This document shows, piece after piece, positions 26,444 through 39,701 of a DNA stretch of 64,000 nucleotides. The DNA comes from Dryas octopetala (lineage: Eukaryota > Streptophyta > Magnoliopsida > Rosales > Rosaceae): NCBI GenBank assembly GCA_963921425.1, contig OY992834.1, positions 1,612,001-1,676,000 of the forward strand. The letters run 5' to 3'. Position numbers and translations under genes: made by a program. Position 1 is the first letter of the stretch. Every line of letters begins with the position of its first letter. Below the pieces are notes generated by a model. It saw nothing but the letters and a program-made list of their open reading frames with translations, was not told the origin of the DNA and searched no databases.

Positions 26444-29400
26444 TGGAAGCTAATAATTAAACTGGCCAGTGTCAGTGTGCTATTGCTGAAGAGCTAATTC
26501 AGCTAACAAAAAAGGTTGGCTAGCTGTGTCTTATTTAAGAAGGAGAATTTGAGAGGGAGTGAGACTTTGATGTGGGGGAGAAAATTGAAAGATCATGACA
26601 CGTGTAAACAATGGTGGGTGAGCTAAATTTTGAAAAAACTTGCATCAAATGGGTCGGCTGAGAGGTGCATTTGGATACTGGGCCACGTGTTTAATGCCTT
26701 GTGGTTTTCAATGGACTGTGAGTTCATGACCAACCGAAAGGCATAAGCGCTAGCCCATTGACACGTAGTACCAACTATTTGCATGAGAATAATTCAGACT
26801 TTCACATTGTGATATTAACATCACATGGGGTCAAGATAAGGGCTTTTGCCATTTTGATTCTATATCCTTATGAGAAAATAGATGTGACTAGTTAGCCTAG
26901 CTAAAGTTCATTTGCTTTAATAATCTTTGCAACTTAATTAGATGAATTCCTTAAAGTCATAAAGTGGTAATTCATATATATGTAAATGGGCTTAAATTGA
27001 TATTGAAAGTTTCGATGCAACTGTTTTCAACATCTTATCCACTTTGCAATGTATGATTATATGTATATGATCAGGTTTCAACGTTTCATGGACAGAGAAG
27101 TAAATCACCTGTTGAAATAGGCTGTACTTTGATGAATTATATGAGTTTGTGGGGGACCTTGTATTTAAGGCACATTAACTCCAAATTGACAAATATAATG
27201 TAGTCGTAGGCTCGTAGCTACTTGACATGATTTCTAAGTATTGACATCATCACTACGTGGAAAATCTCCTTTCTTATTGTGTCGAATGTCGATCATGTAA
27301 CTCATGTTCCAAAAAAAAGTCAAACCATTAGCAAAAGAAGCAACAATTAATTTAAGTGGGCCAAGTTGTCACTTGGGCTATTAAAATGAAAAAGTGAATA
27401 CTTGGGCTTGCTAATGTGGGCTCTTAGACACAAGCGACCCAAAGTGGCCACTTAGGCCCAAAGACGCAGTCATTTTGGCGCTCTTTTCTCCGCTACGATT
27501 TTGAAGCCAATGAAACGACGTCGTAACTCCAGGAGGATGATGCGTAACCCAAGCTGGTTTATTCTCCGGATTCCGATCAATCCCTTCTTGCAATTTTCCA
27601 CTTTCTCTTCCACCCTCCCAATTTTAGGGTTAGGGTTTTTCTGAAGCCTCAGATTTTCACCCAATCTATCGATCCAATGTAATTTCTTTTACTTACATAC
27701 ATACATAAAAGAGGTAGTCTAAGCTAATAGTATTGATTAGTGTGTACTGGTGGAACATGATTTACAGACCTAAAGCTCATGCCTTTAGGACTAAACTACT
27801 TCTCATTGTTTAGTCTGTTTTTAATAATGAAGTACATGACCCCATTGCTAGATTTTGCATTACAGTCATTACTAAGTGGCTTTTTCCAGAATACATACCC
27901 ATTTTTAAATATTCCCTTTGTCATTTTTCTCACGATTAATTAATTCTTTTCTTTGTGATTTTTAGATGCACTTTTTGGAGCAGAATTGCCATGGATAGCA
28001 AGGACCACTTTACAGGTGAAGCATTATTCTTATATCACAGATATATTATTAGTTGTTTTGGGAATGAAAGATCAGCTACTGATATCCTATTATATGGTTG
28101 AGCACGATATATTCTTTGCCCCTCTTTCAGTTGAGACCATAGTATCTATGCTTTCTAGCTGAACCTGTGACAGGGGCACTATTTGAATGTATGGGATGCG
28201 TTGCGTATATAACAAATTCAACAAAGTCCTGAACTAGTTATGTTTATGATTGAAAAAGGAAATCTTAATTACAGTTTCTGTTGCTTTTTGACATCCACCT
28301 AGAAAATAACTAGTTGATCGCTCTGCTGTTAGAGCTCAAGATGGATGTGCATAAAATGCAATGGAATTTATTGCAAAGTAAGAGCTCTATGCTCCTCTGA
28401 ATTGCTGCCTCATTTTCGTTAGTAAGGTTTTGGATAATTCCATTTTTGGCCCACATAACAGGGTTTAGAAACAATGGGTAAGCCTTTTACAGCCTCTTGA
28501 TTGATTGTGGAAGTCATCTGTTATATATATTCGACCGTACCAGGCCCCTCTCTTTCTTTGTCCATATCATTGAAGCAAGTTGATTTCTTGATGTGCATAT
28601 AGGTCCTCAATAATAACATATATATATTATAATAAATAAGTTTTGAATGATGAAGAACATTCTTTACGTAATTGAAGTGCATTATGAATGTTTGGAATCT
28701 ATGGCATTTGCTTATTGTCTTAAAGGGGGACAGGAGCGGGGACCAATTGGTTTCAAGTCACTCTCCTTTTCTGGGTTGTCACAAAAACCTGGGTTCATGT
28801 CAATTCCTTTCTCCGACAACCCTGGGGACCCCTGTCTCTGCTATTTGTTGTGTTTGTGAATTGTTTCTGTACTAAAGGCTATCTATAATTAGTTTTCTTG
28901 AATGAAAAGGATGTAACTTTCTCTAACATTTAGTTTGGGCTTGGGAAGATGGTGGATGAGAAAGCCTGAAATTTCCTTACCAATAAAACTTCGTGATATT
29001 TTCTTATTCCTTTTCTTCCAGTCCATATTTTAGATACCACTGTTTAACTGATCCCAGGACAAAATAGAGCTATTTATGACGGTGGGCCTTATTTGATTCT
29101 ATCCATTTGTGTTCTGAACTGGAGAATTTATGTTCATTGTCTTCTGTTATGTTTGTTCTGACGTTGTACTGTATTAGAGGACCATGAGGATCCTTGCCTG
29201 GACTGACATCGTAAAATATTGTTTCTGTTTTTTATGCACAGTCAGAGTAAAATCTTTTTACATGTCATGTATAAAATTCAAATGGTTTGATAATCAAGTT
29301 TAAAAACCATTATAATCAATCTCTTTGTATTACAATTTCTATCTTTATCATACATTCTTAAAGTTTGAACAAAAAAATCATACATTCTTAAAGTATCATA

Positions 29401-30987
29401 ATATGCCATACAAATGTAAGGCATGTGCCATAATAATATCGGGATTCCAAATGTTTAATTTTTGTAAGCCATATAATATCATAATAAACCATAAAAGGCG
29501 TGACTTTACACTTAATAATGTATAAAAATGAAAACCATTTTGTTTTAAATGTCAAAGTAATCATGATGTTTGAGCTTTTATTTTCTTTCCTTTTCCTTTT
29601 TACTAGCTAGGTGTGGCCTATTGAACCTAACATAGGAAACACTCCAAGTTCTGGTTTCTCTTTCTTCATGCTCAAAGTCATGGTCCAAGGTATCTATCTA
29701 TGCATAGGCTTGCAGGACCATGAGTCTGATAACTAGTCAGTAATGATAGACTAATAAATATATAGATATATAGTCACAAGAAATTTCAGCCCTGCAATAG
29801 TTCTGTAACTTTTCCCTTTATTTGTTTACTTGGATTCATTGTTTCAAATTACTCTTTTTGAAAGAGGGTAAGATCATCTTAATGCCCAAATTACACCAGA
29901 GTATGAGGACTCATGTACCATTCATAATGCTTGCTCTGCAGCCTCTGAACCTAATTCCAGTTTTGCAACATTAATCATAGCTTCTGCACAAAATTATTTT
30001 TGTATTCAGAAGACCACTTGCATACAGCATGTAATGATTTTGACGTATTTAATAGAATAATATTATGTCATCTAGGTTGAGCCTTGTGCTGAGGTAATTA
30101 GGAAGTGAGCATCAAATGGTGAAATCACCCTTTCAAACTGGTCTAACCCCTCCCAAATTTTTTGATAAATACAAACTAACATCACAAGACAATGACAAAC
30201 CATAGCAAGGTAAGCATATCGACTGCATTTTCCATGCCAAGATACATATTTATATAGGTTATGACTTATGATAGAATATTTGGAATTGTTAATTAAGACT
30301 GCACGTACTCCATTTTGGAACAGTAGTTGTTGGATTTATAATGGAGCTTGCATGAATCTGCTTCCCTTAAACACTAATTTCTTATTGTTACTTTCTTCTA
30401 TTTATAGAATGCTCGAAAGAAAATCAAATGCATGAGTCGTTTTCATTTATATTTCCTCATTTGAATTAAGTTTCTAAGGCTGGATTTGCAATTAAATTAA
30501 TGGAATATGCATGAACCTGTTTCTGTTGTGTTTGCAATTATTTTTTTTAATAGAAAACAAAGTAAGTGTAGGTAAAAAGAAACCGTCTGCTTTGTGAACT
30601 TTTTAGGAAGAAAAATGATTAAAAGGAAAAGTGGGGTTAACTGGTGTTGCAACAGTACATTATGGATGCTTGTGGGGGCTCACATTTCTCTGTTTGTTTT
30701 CTCCTTTTCTCTTTTCCAATTATCAAAATTCAGTGTCTCTTGCCAGACAGCCACATACCTAATTGTTGGAGAGAGAGGATATTAAGGTATATATATGCAG
30801 TAGATATATGTTCCACATGCAAGAGGGCCTCATGATATGCTAGCAAATAGCAATTGCCCACTTTGTATATCTCTTTCCCAGTTTCCTTTGTAGCTACCGT
30901 GTACACATCTGTATATCATATCTTCCTCATATATATATATATATACACTACCTAGCTAAGCCTAAATTTGATAACAAGGTGGAAGCC
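26444..30987. other. long intergenic region, lectin kinase promoter to MAKR6 promoter
   Basis: The left part is the lectin kinase promoter. At about 27450-28010 there is a transcript-start-like tract: ACGACGTCGT palindrome, pyrimidine-rich leader and telo-box TTAGGGTTAGGGTTT near 27624. It is followed by a possible small exon (see the separate entry). The remainder to about 30900 is AT-rich with no recognisable coding exons or transposon ends. Short ORFs at 28647-28875 have no family features. Confidence 0.45.
27470..28014 (+). other. orphan 5' UTR/first-exon-like structure
   Basis: A TC-rich leader with a telo-box ends near a potential donor (CCAAT/GTAATTT, about 27679). An acceptor-like TTTTTAG at about 27957-27965 precedes a short segment with ATG at 27991 (MDSKDHFTG). 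That segment ends at a good donor ACAG/GTGAAG at about 28014. No downstream exons of a known protein were identified, so it may be a non-coding transcript, a decayed gene or chance. Confidence 0.2.
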
Positions 30988-31849
30988 ATGGAAACATCTC
31001 AGCAGCCTCTTTCCATTGAAAGCTTTTCATACAGTTGGTTAGTGAACCTGAAACCTTCATCTTTGGAAAGCCTTGACAACTCTCTCAGGGCCTCACTTGA
31101 TGCATCCGATGAAGCTTCCTTCATTGAGATGGACCCAACAATGTCACCCTCTCAGAGATTCTTTACGAATTCCCAGCAGGACTTCAAATTTGATTTCCCC
31201 ATCTCACAATCTTCTCTCAGTGCTCTTGTTCATGCTGATGAGCTCATCTCCAATGGTTACCTTTTGCCGCTTTCTCTTGACCCATTGAAGAACATGGAGG
31301 CATGTCAAGATCATCATGAGGCCTCAAATTCCAGTGCTGCTTCAAACCTTCCAGACTCTTCACATTCATCAAAAGATCCTCATGTTGCTCGGCCAACAGA
31401 GAATGATTCCGATAGCTCTAATTCCTTGAGAAGATGCAGAAGATTATCAAAGCGAATACTTGAGAAGTACTTGAATTTCCTTAGGCCGCTGTACAAAAGG
31501 ATCAGAGGTACTCATCACAAAGCAAATTCTAAAGGTGGAAATCATCATGTTGACAAAAGGGTCCATTCAGTGAAGAACTGCAGGGTGTATTCATCAGAAA
31601 CATCTCCACGAATAAGTGTAGCCTACTCTGCAGTCTCTGCCGATGATTGGCGAAGGTCTTGTGACTCTGAGAGCTCAATTTATGAGGCAGTTCTCCATTG
31701 CAAAAGATCCATAGGTATGCTATTTTCACTTGGTCATGATCATTATTAATTACATTAGTACTCTGATAATCTGAGAAAAAGAAAAAAGATTTAGCTTGCT
31801 AGCTAACATTAATTAATTTGTTGAAACTTTGTTAATTTCAGGAAATTAA
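30988..31849 (+). CDS. MAKR6: membrane-associated kinase regulator 6-like (MAKR6)
   Basis: Two exons, 30988-31714 and 31842-31849, encode 244 aa. The start is the ATG at 30988; the upstream in-frame GTG is not used. The N-terminal motif (QPLSIESFSYSWLVNLKPS) and the block FIEMDPTMSPSQRFF plus DFKFDFPISQS are diagnostic of the MAKR/BKI1-like family. HADELISNGYLLPL follows. A central lysine/arginine-rich stretch (RRCRRLSKRILEKYLNFLRP) would give electrostatic plasma-membrane binding. The C-terminal conserved peptide ends CKRSIGN, with the last intron splitting the Gly codon and only two codons plus stop in exon 2. MAKRs are hydrophilic plasma-membrane-associated proteins thought to modulate receptor kinases, as BKI1 does for BRI1; the specific partner is unknown. 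A (TA)n tract about 40 bp upstream may serve as core promoter. Confidence 0.92.
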
Positions 31850-32259
31850 ATGGATTGATGATGAGGATGTGGTGCTACAAAGCAGAGAATAGAAGAAAGG
31901 GAGAGGGAGAAGAATAAAGGAGGTAGCTAGCGAAGAGGAAAACACATGGGAAGATCAGAGGAAATTAATGAGAGGTCATGACTAGAAGATTATCAGCCAC
32001 TTGTTCTCAATTTGTCATCTTCCTCTCTCTCTATATATGTATCTTTCTTGGATGATAATGTAAATTAATTTTGTCTTAGAACTTGTGTGGAAATATGGTC
32101 AACATGAAAATTCTGACCTTTAGGAAGAGGAGAAAGTAGAGACTTGGGTAATTTTTCTTATTGTCTTTTTCTTTTTGGTAGGGAATTTGCCACCTGCAAT
32201 AGAGAATCTCCCTCCTTATTCCTGTAATATTAATTTAAATGATCACTTCCATTCTGCAT

Positions 32260-32302
<43 letters not shown>

Positions 32303-35136
32303 GAGCCAAGTTCTGGACTCCCATGGTGTGCAACTGTGCATGCATTAATTTGTACCCTTTAAAAAATGGAGCAGACCAGCAGTACCCTTTTGAACCAAGA
32401 GACTAATTAACAAATAACAATATTTGATATGGCAAACCATCTACTTCATTTCTAACCAATTAATTGTTTCCCTTTCAGTGCCTCGTCAGTCGACCTTTCT
32501 CTGATTCTCTCCTTCTCATTCTCCACGTGCTACAGGACACATTAAAAAAAAAAAAAAACCAACAAGCAGATTATTATCTTTATCGGGCCATTTCATTTGT
32601 AACGATTAACGAATGGAAACTTTGATATGAGAATAATTGATTGGCTATAACAACTGGTCCCTGCCTGCATGTTCATAATGTTTCATCGTGACAACTTTGA
32701 TTAATTTCCACAATAAAATTTGTATATATAAATATAAAGTTGGAAAAGCTAGCCAACGAATTTTTTATTAGGAACCTTTAATAATACTTATGAGGCTAGG
32801 GTAGAGCCGTAGAGGTGGGTGATCAAGATAGATCGATCCTTTGTTTTATAATCTTTTTTTTTTTTTTTGAGAAGGTATAATCTTGTTATATACATGTATA
32901 AATATATATATCCGTAGAGAGACAGGGAGAGACCCTCTTGCGATAAAATAAGATAAATCAATTTAATTCTCCCGGCCAATACATTGACTCTTGTCGAGAA
33001 TCAGCTATTTGACTATTTGTCTTATCCTTTCCCACCAAAAAACAGAGAAAAAAAAAGGCCTGCAATATATATTATACGAGAAAGTAGTTTAGAGATTATC
33101 ACATTCTTGTCACCTTAATATTTTTTTTTATTTGGTTGTCAACTTAATATTCATTAATGTTAAGAATATATTTTAGTTATAATAAGCTTCCACAAGATTG
33201 CAAAAGCAAAAGATTCTTTCTCTTCCTCTATTATTTCCAGGTACCATAAGTAACGTGTAATAGAGGTAAAGAATTAATTAGCAGAAAGAAAAGGTAATAT
33301 ATAGGCATTTGGATTAAAAGCCAAGCAAAAATAAATTTAAAAAAAAAAGTAGAAAATTTGTATCTAACATAGCGTAGAAATATAGTGCATGTGTTGATTA
33401 GAGATGGAGATATAAAATGTATTTTTAGCCTAATTTGAGTAATAATCAGTACGTAGCTCGATTATGTATGTTCGACCCATCGGTACACACCCTCCACAGT
33501 TCACACCAAACCCGATGGATTGTTTTGTTTGCAACATAATCATGTCTATGGGCTCCCTTTGTGCCCATTTATGTTATACACCTCTCTCTTTGTACCAATA
33601 TTGTAGCTTATATTTTGTTCATATCGATCTACTCAACTATAAATTAATTACATTAATTATTCGATTGATGCTACTGTAAAAATAAAAAAATAAAAAAAAA
33701 ATTATTCGATTGATCGATGCAGGCCCAGAAACGGACCAAATTGCCCCTGCATTTTCATGCTTTAAATTTGATGGATTGTTATTTTGAAACTGGAGGTTGT
33801 CATTGACACGGACCCCAAAAAATAAGCAACAAGTACAGCCATGTTACACAGTTTAATATATATCCACATTTACTGAGTTTTATAACTGAAGAAAATAGTA
33901 TTAATTAATTCCCCAGAAATTTCCCCCGTTCTTTATTTACAAATAGATAAAGACTTTTATATATGATTTTTTTGTCCTTTTTTTAACAAAGAAATAGGTC
34001 GATCTCGATCTACGATTTTATATTCTAAAATATAAAATCTTTTTAAGAATGAAATCATGCAAAGTGAAAAAATCGGCGTTGAGTTGGGTATTTACGAAAA
34101 ACAGATGAGTTGGGTATTTATGAACCATGCAAACAAAAGCTTTAAGGATCTCTAGGTCTCTTCTGTTCTAGTGATGTGTTGAGTATTTATGAAAGACAGA
34201 TGAGTTGGGTATAAGACAGAGAAGTACGTAGTGAAGAGTGAATGGCTAGCCATAGCCACATGCAGTAAAACTTGGATGAGCTGGTCCCCCAAATGAAGCA
34301 GAGGGAGCCCAATTAATGTATTGTGTGTGATCTGTGTACGTCTTGCCCTAGCTACCTAGCTTTAAGCACATGCATGCCCATTCTCTCAATCTTGAAGATC
34401 GATGATCCATTTATTCATATAGATGCGACTTCACAAGCCTAGCTAGCTCTAGGCATGCATTTCAATTCGGTGGCCTAATATTAGCCATTGGGAATGGTAA
34501 GAAAATTGGCTAAGACAGAGCTACGTACTAGAGAAGTTTGTTTAATTGTCACATGTGAACAATCAGGATAGGGAGACATGGACAAAATGTGTTGGCAGAA
34601 ATGACAAAATTGGATGACATTGCTTTTAATTTGTGCATCTTTCTACTTCCTTTTGTCCTCCTTTCTGGATCTTCTCCTTTCGTGGCCAATGAAGCACAAG
34701 ATATATAGAGAGACTGAGAGTGGCTAGCTTTATTATCTTGTTTTGGTAACTCTAGCTAGCTTGCATGATGATGTATCATATGCATATGCAGGTTGCCTAG
34801 CTAGTCTGTGGGGACCAAAACTTCATACATCCTACTTGTCCCTGCTATTGGGCCCTTTAATTAGACACTGTAGCAACTAGCAAGACATATCACTAGCTAG
34901 CCAAGTCATGACTACAGCGCTTGTCATCAATATGTTTCATAATAGTCACTGTGAGAATATATATATATATATATATATATATGGATTAAGGGGCGTTCTC
35001 TCATGACCACCCATGTCGTCAAATTTGGTTTGGATCAAGATACAATATGACAATACATTATATACATTCTCATATCTGATTTTTTTTTATATGGTGATAC
35101 AAATATTATACAAGAACGTTTTTATACATGTATAAG
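31850..35136. other. non-coding, AT-rich, microsatellites
   Basis: The MAKR6 3' UTR extends to roughly 32090. After that come (TA)n/(GTAT)n microsatellites near 32264-32302 and 34957-34982, poly-A/T runs, and a locally duplicated block near 34076-34215 (GAGTTGGGTATTTA-type units). No gene was recognised. Confidence 0.5.
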
Positions 35137-35491
35137 TAATAGAATTAGAACATCCAACCCAAAACCAATTGGCAATGGGTGGAGAGACCCATGACTTATA
35201 CTAAGCTCTAGTTTTCCGATGTGGGACATTGCTCCACATTACTCTCAACACGCCCCCGCACGTGTGGCGAGATTTTTGAGCCTTACACATGAACAAATTG
35301 TATTGGGTGACGTGGGAGCACGTGTGACCGTTTGGCCTTACACGCGGATAACCAAGCTCTGATACCATGATAGAATTAAAGCATCCAACCCAAAACCAAT
35401 TGGCAATGGGTGGAGATGCCCATGACTTATAAGCACATATACTAAACTCTAGTTTTCCGATATAGGACATTGCTCCACATTACTCTCAACA
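35137..35491 (-). mobile_element. TRIM retroelement (miniature LTR retrotransposon)
   Basis: Two near-identical direct repeats, 35137-35250 and 35368-35491, share the CATCCAACCCAAAACCAATT core and end CTCTCAACA. They are the LTRs: 114 and 124 bp, the left one lacking about 10 bp. On the minus strand they start TGTTGAG and end CTATCA (the left copy has TTA for TCA). The minus strand immediately inside the 35368-35491 LTR reads TGGTATCAGAGCTTGG, the primer-binding site complementary to initiator Met-tRNA. A G-rich tract (GCGGGGGCG) abuts the other LTR as polypurine tract. The flanks ATAAG (35132-35136) and ATAAA (35492-35496) look like a 5-bp target duplication with one change. There is no coding capacity, as expected for TRIMs. 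Confidence 0.88.
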
Positions 35492-37418
35492 ATAAAATGA
35501 ACATCATGTATTGCTGTATATAGACATTCTTATATAGAATAAGTATCATGTATGGACGTATAATATCTGAGTTTGGACTAAATCCACACGACCCAAGTGC
35601 TCATGTGAGAATTTCCGTATGGATTAATGTTTATACAGTTTTTTTTTTTTTAATAAAAGATGAGATATTCGAATTTGGAATATTGATTTTCTAATGAAAT
35701 AGAAGAAATATTACTAAATTAAAAACTAGTTGGTAATGATTTATGCCTTTATTTCTCAAAATATTTAGTAGAAACGGGCCCGGGGTCTCAATGTGGAAAT
35801 TAAAGCAAACTTAGACCATGAGTTGATCATTTAATTAAGCCAGATATAGGAGATGGATCGATGTTAGAGACATGCAAGACAGTCATCAAAACTAGAATTA
35901 ATATACATGTATTGTATATCACATTTGTCACTGAGTGCTCCTGATCAAGGCTAGGACAGTGATAATTAGTAGCCATAGCAATTAACAAAATGGGCTCCGA
36001 CCAACAACAATTAATTGTGGCTATGAAATAGTACTGCAACTGCAGACAGCTAGCGTATTTAATTATATAAAAAGAAACAAAATTAAGCATATATTGCTGG
36101 AACCGAAAACCTAAACTGAGCAGCGAACAGAGACCGGGGGACCAGAAACTTGTTGTATGCCGTATGTCGGAAGTATAAACACTATTGATGAGCTTAATAT
36201 ATAAGATGGATCGATGGTTGTTACAATTTTGAGGTCCATGAATAATGCATATATATAACTTCCAATATATGTTGAGACCTTGTTTTCTTCAATTGGGTAT
36301 TGTTTGTATACATTCATTGCACTAGCTAGGCTAGCTAGGCCGCTAGGGCAGTGTCCTTATCAAGGAGTAGTACCACTTTGGCTCTCATTATTTTCATTAA
36401 GATTGAAGGAATGATTATAGTAGGGCATCACTATTCCCTACACAGATGATTCTAATCATACATGCATGCATATATGGTCCATATGGATGTCAGTATATAT
36501 ATGCCTCTCTTTTTGTCAACAACCCATCAACATACAGTGTCCTTCTTGTCCATTGATTATTCCCTAAACCCGTAGCTTTCATCCCTTTGCATATATCGAT
36601 CCTTGTTTCAGCTCAAACGCCAATGTCTGCCTCTGGGCTTCAACTACGTACTGCGTATTATCTTCATGGCCTTACGCTTAATCTTTGTCCATTGCCTTAA
36701 AACCCAAAATGAAACCCACTGTGAATCTAAAACGAATCCCAAATTTTAAGCCCAAGTTCAAATAAAGCCCACAGAAGTTAAGAACTGATACCAAATTTGG
36801 GTCCATTTGGCGGAACAAGTGTAATTTTGTCAACGCTCTACATAATGTGGATGAAATTGACATATGGATTTTATGAGGAAGCTAATTACTTATAATTCTC
36901 AAGAAGGCAATGAACTAAGCAAAATCAAGGATCTTTTTTATGTTTTTCTTTGGCTCTGAAAGGTTAACTAGCATACAGCCATACATACCCCGATCCCAAA
37001 AAAAAAAAACTAGCATACACATCCGACATCAATTAACTATTGATGCAGTGGTTTTTTTCTTCACTTTATTGGAGACATCCAAATATGAGTCCCCCTCCCC
37101 AAATTAAATAAATAATAATAATGACTAGCATACATACACAATACTAGCAGAGAGCAGCACCCATCTCTCACAAACTCACAATATTATGCAATAATTAATT
37201 TCTGCAATCATATTTGTACGTACATGAGTCTTTTCAATTTTCTCCACAAAATTTCATGCATGTTGCACTCTGTACGCATGTTCACTGGAACTATGATGCT
37301 CCTCACATGTTCGAGTAGTGAACATAATATCATAAGTGAATGTCACTCAAAAAGTCTCACAGCTTAGCGGCTTTAAAACAAGCTTCTAAGTCTTTGTTTT
37401 CAGAGCTTGTTGCCAACT
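35492..37418. other. non-coding region downstream of SLAH gene
   Basis: AT-rich DNA with poly-A runs. No gene, tRNA or transposon ends were recognised. The last 100-200 bp are probably the 3' UTR of the minus-strand anion channel gene. Confidence 0.5.
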
Positions 37419-39701
37419 TCAAGAAATGTTCGATGTCTTGGGAATCGGAGCTTCCATGTCTAAGGTGGAACCACATCCTGTGTGGCTCTGCCTTCCGTCA
37501 CTAATGGCAATTGCAATGTCATTGGGGAAGAGATCTTGGAGCACAAAGGCATGCAAGATGGTGGTTATGAGCAGAGCAGTGAATGCGAGTGTGGCAGTGA
37601 CAGAGAGTATGACTGCCAGAGTTTGGGTTACTACATTTGTGACTTCATTTGAGTACCTAATGGTTGCAATGGCAGCAGCAGTCATTGGGAAAGTGTATGC
37701 CCACCATGCCAGAGAAAACCTATAGACCCAAATGCAATTGATTGTTAGAAAATTGAAGCATACAAATGAAGGAACATTAATTTCTTTCAATTTAGAGAGA
37801 AATAAATTCAAGGGACATCTTACTTAAATCCTCGAAAAAAATTAACCCGGACTACCTATACAAGTAAAAAACAAATAGTGAATCAGGACCGCACATTCTA
37901 ACATATCATACAGATTGTCTGGTAAAAAAAATTTTTCCCCTAAATAGTGCAACATAGTTGAGGTTACTTGCCAGTGAGAGATAGAGGAACAAGGCAATGA
38001 AGTAACCAATCCGTGACCCGTAGTCGAATGAGCCTTGGATTTTTGCCCATGCCATGGAAGCTACGCTAGGTGCTGCAACAAACAGAAAGAATACAGGATG
38101 GAGTTCCTTTGGGATTACTGTCTCAATTGTTGGAAGTCTCTGGTAGAGAGTTACAAATAAGACCATGTAGTGAGCCAAACCAACAGCAAAGAAGAATATT
38201 GGTCCTTCTTTTAGTCCCATTGATGCACCTAGCAATGCCCCAACAAAGTTCCCAACAATGGAGAGATGGTTACAAGGATTGGCCACCTTCGAAAGCCTGC
38301 GCTGCCCTCCTGACATCCACTGTCCATAGATTTTGAGCTCAAGGCATAGAATTGGGGTCATGAGGATATACCAAAGAGCTGGATGCAGTTGATCAGCAAA
38401 TGAAGGTGGCACTCCAAGAGCTAAGAACAAGAGGGCTAGCCATGGGGCAAAGAAGAAGTTGATTCGGATTGGGTGGAAGTACTCGCGACAAACTGCTTCG
38501 AAGTAAAAGATCAGTTTCAGAAGGTAGATGCAACCAATAATAGCTACCAGAGCAACAGAAATGCACCATAGAACCATATTTATTGTCAAGCTCAAGTGGA
38601 GAAATTTCATGGAGGCAGAGGTGGGCAGGGTTTTCCACAAAATAGCTTGGCTGCTAACACCAAGGCAGATACTAAATGAAGAAACTGGGTACCGGAGAAG
38701 AAATGGCCACTGCTTGTCTTCTGGAAGCAGTATTTCCTCTGAAGCCTGTTCAAATGTTGAGAGAGAAAACCAAAATAATTTATAAGATAATATCAAACAC
38801 TTGTAAATATCGAAACAGAACATAGAATGACAGACACATTACCTTGAGGGTTTCTAATTCTGGCCCTTCCAGTGCATCGAAGTATCGGTCTGCAGGTAAA
38901 ACTTCTGCATTTTGCAGATTAACATCCTCTTGTTCATCAGTTTTCCTCGGTGTCTTTCCACGCAGTAGTGTTATCTGCCTTTCGAGTTTCCTGGACCATG
39001 TTTTGAAATAATCAAACCTCGTATCTTTCAGCCTTTCAATGCTTGGATTATAAGGGAAATGTCCAGTGTTATTTGCCTCCTTTGTTGGCATTGGCTGAGA
39101 GTGAAATTTTGCTGCTTTGGGCAGTTTGCTGCTGCTAGCACTATTAGTTGTGGCAGAAAAATCTGGAATTCCATTGTTGAAAATTGGTTCACCACCGAAG
39201 GGAACTCTCTTGATGTTTTGTAAATGAACTTCCACTGGTGAAGGTGGCATGCTAATAGAAATGGAATGCACCCTTTGATGAATTGGGGGTTCAGATGCAT
39301 CATATGCGCTTTCTGAAGTAGCTATCTCAATTCCCTGGTATAAAAATGCATAACAAAAAGTTAATATATGCGAACCATTATAAACTTCCCTTTTTCTTCT
39401 CCTTTTTTGTATCAACGACAAAGCAAACATGTTATGGAGATCAGTTTCAACATGAAATGTACTGTACTGCTGTTTTTTTGTTAATTTCACAAGCATGAAA
39501 CATGAAGATGTATAAACTTACTTGAGCTGATGAATTGATGATAGGTTGAAGGCCCCTTGGTAATTGATACTTATCATTGAGAAATCTATTCTCCTCAACA
39601 TTATCAAAGCCAACCATTTCATTGGATGATATATATCTGATGAGAGATGGCAGTTCAAGGGAATCATGTTCCACAGAATCCAGATTTCTTCTGTTTTCCA
39701 T
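37419..39701 (-). CDS. SLAH3: S-type anion channel, SLAH2/SLAH3-like
   Basis: Five coding exons: 39701-39522, 39334-38843, 38745-37968, 37851-37824, 37719-37419; 1779 nt, 592 aa. A long hydrophilic N-terminus (residues 1 to about 240) holds Ser/Pro-rich segments (SISISMPPSPVEVHLQ; RFDYFKTWSRKLERQITLLRG) typical of SLAH2/3, and is the site of CPK/CIPK phosphorylation in this group. The ten-helix SLAC1/TehA-type channel domain follows (LRYPVSSFSICLGVSSQAI, FFAPWLALLFLALGVP, GNFVGALLGA, GLAHYMVLFVTLYQRLP, RVNFFRGFKFSLAWWAYTFP). The protein conducts nitrate or chloride across the plasma membrane. Exon 4 is only 28 nt, encoding RVNFFRGF flanked by split codons; without it the frame breaks. A TTTTCAG acceptor just before the ATG (about 39717) indicates an intron in the 5' UTR. 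Confidence 0.93.

Noticed and set aside
28647..28875. Overlapping 67-70 aa ORFs (IGFKSLSFSGLSQKPG)
   Set aside because: No start context, splice partners or family match; probably chance in non-coding DNA.
30979..30987. Earlier MAKR6 start at a GTG codon
   Set aside because: Not an ATG; the conserved family N-terminus begins at the ATG at 30988.
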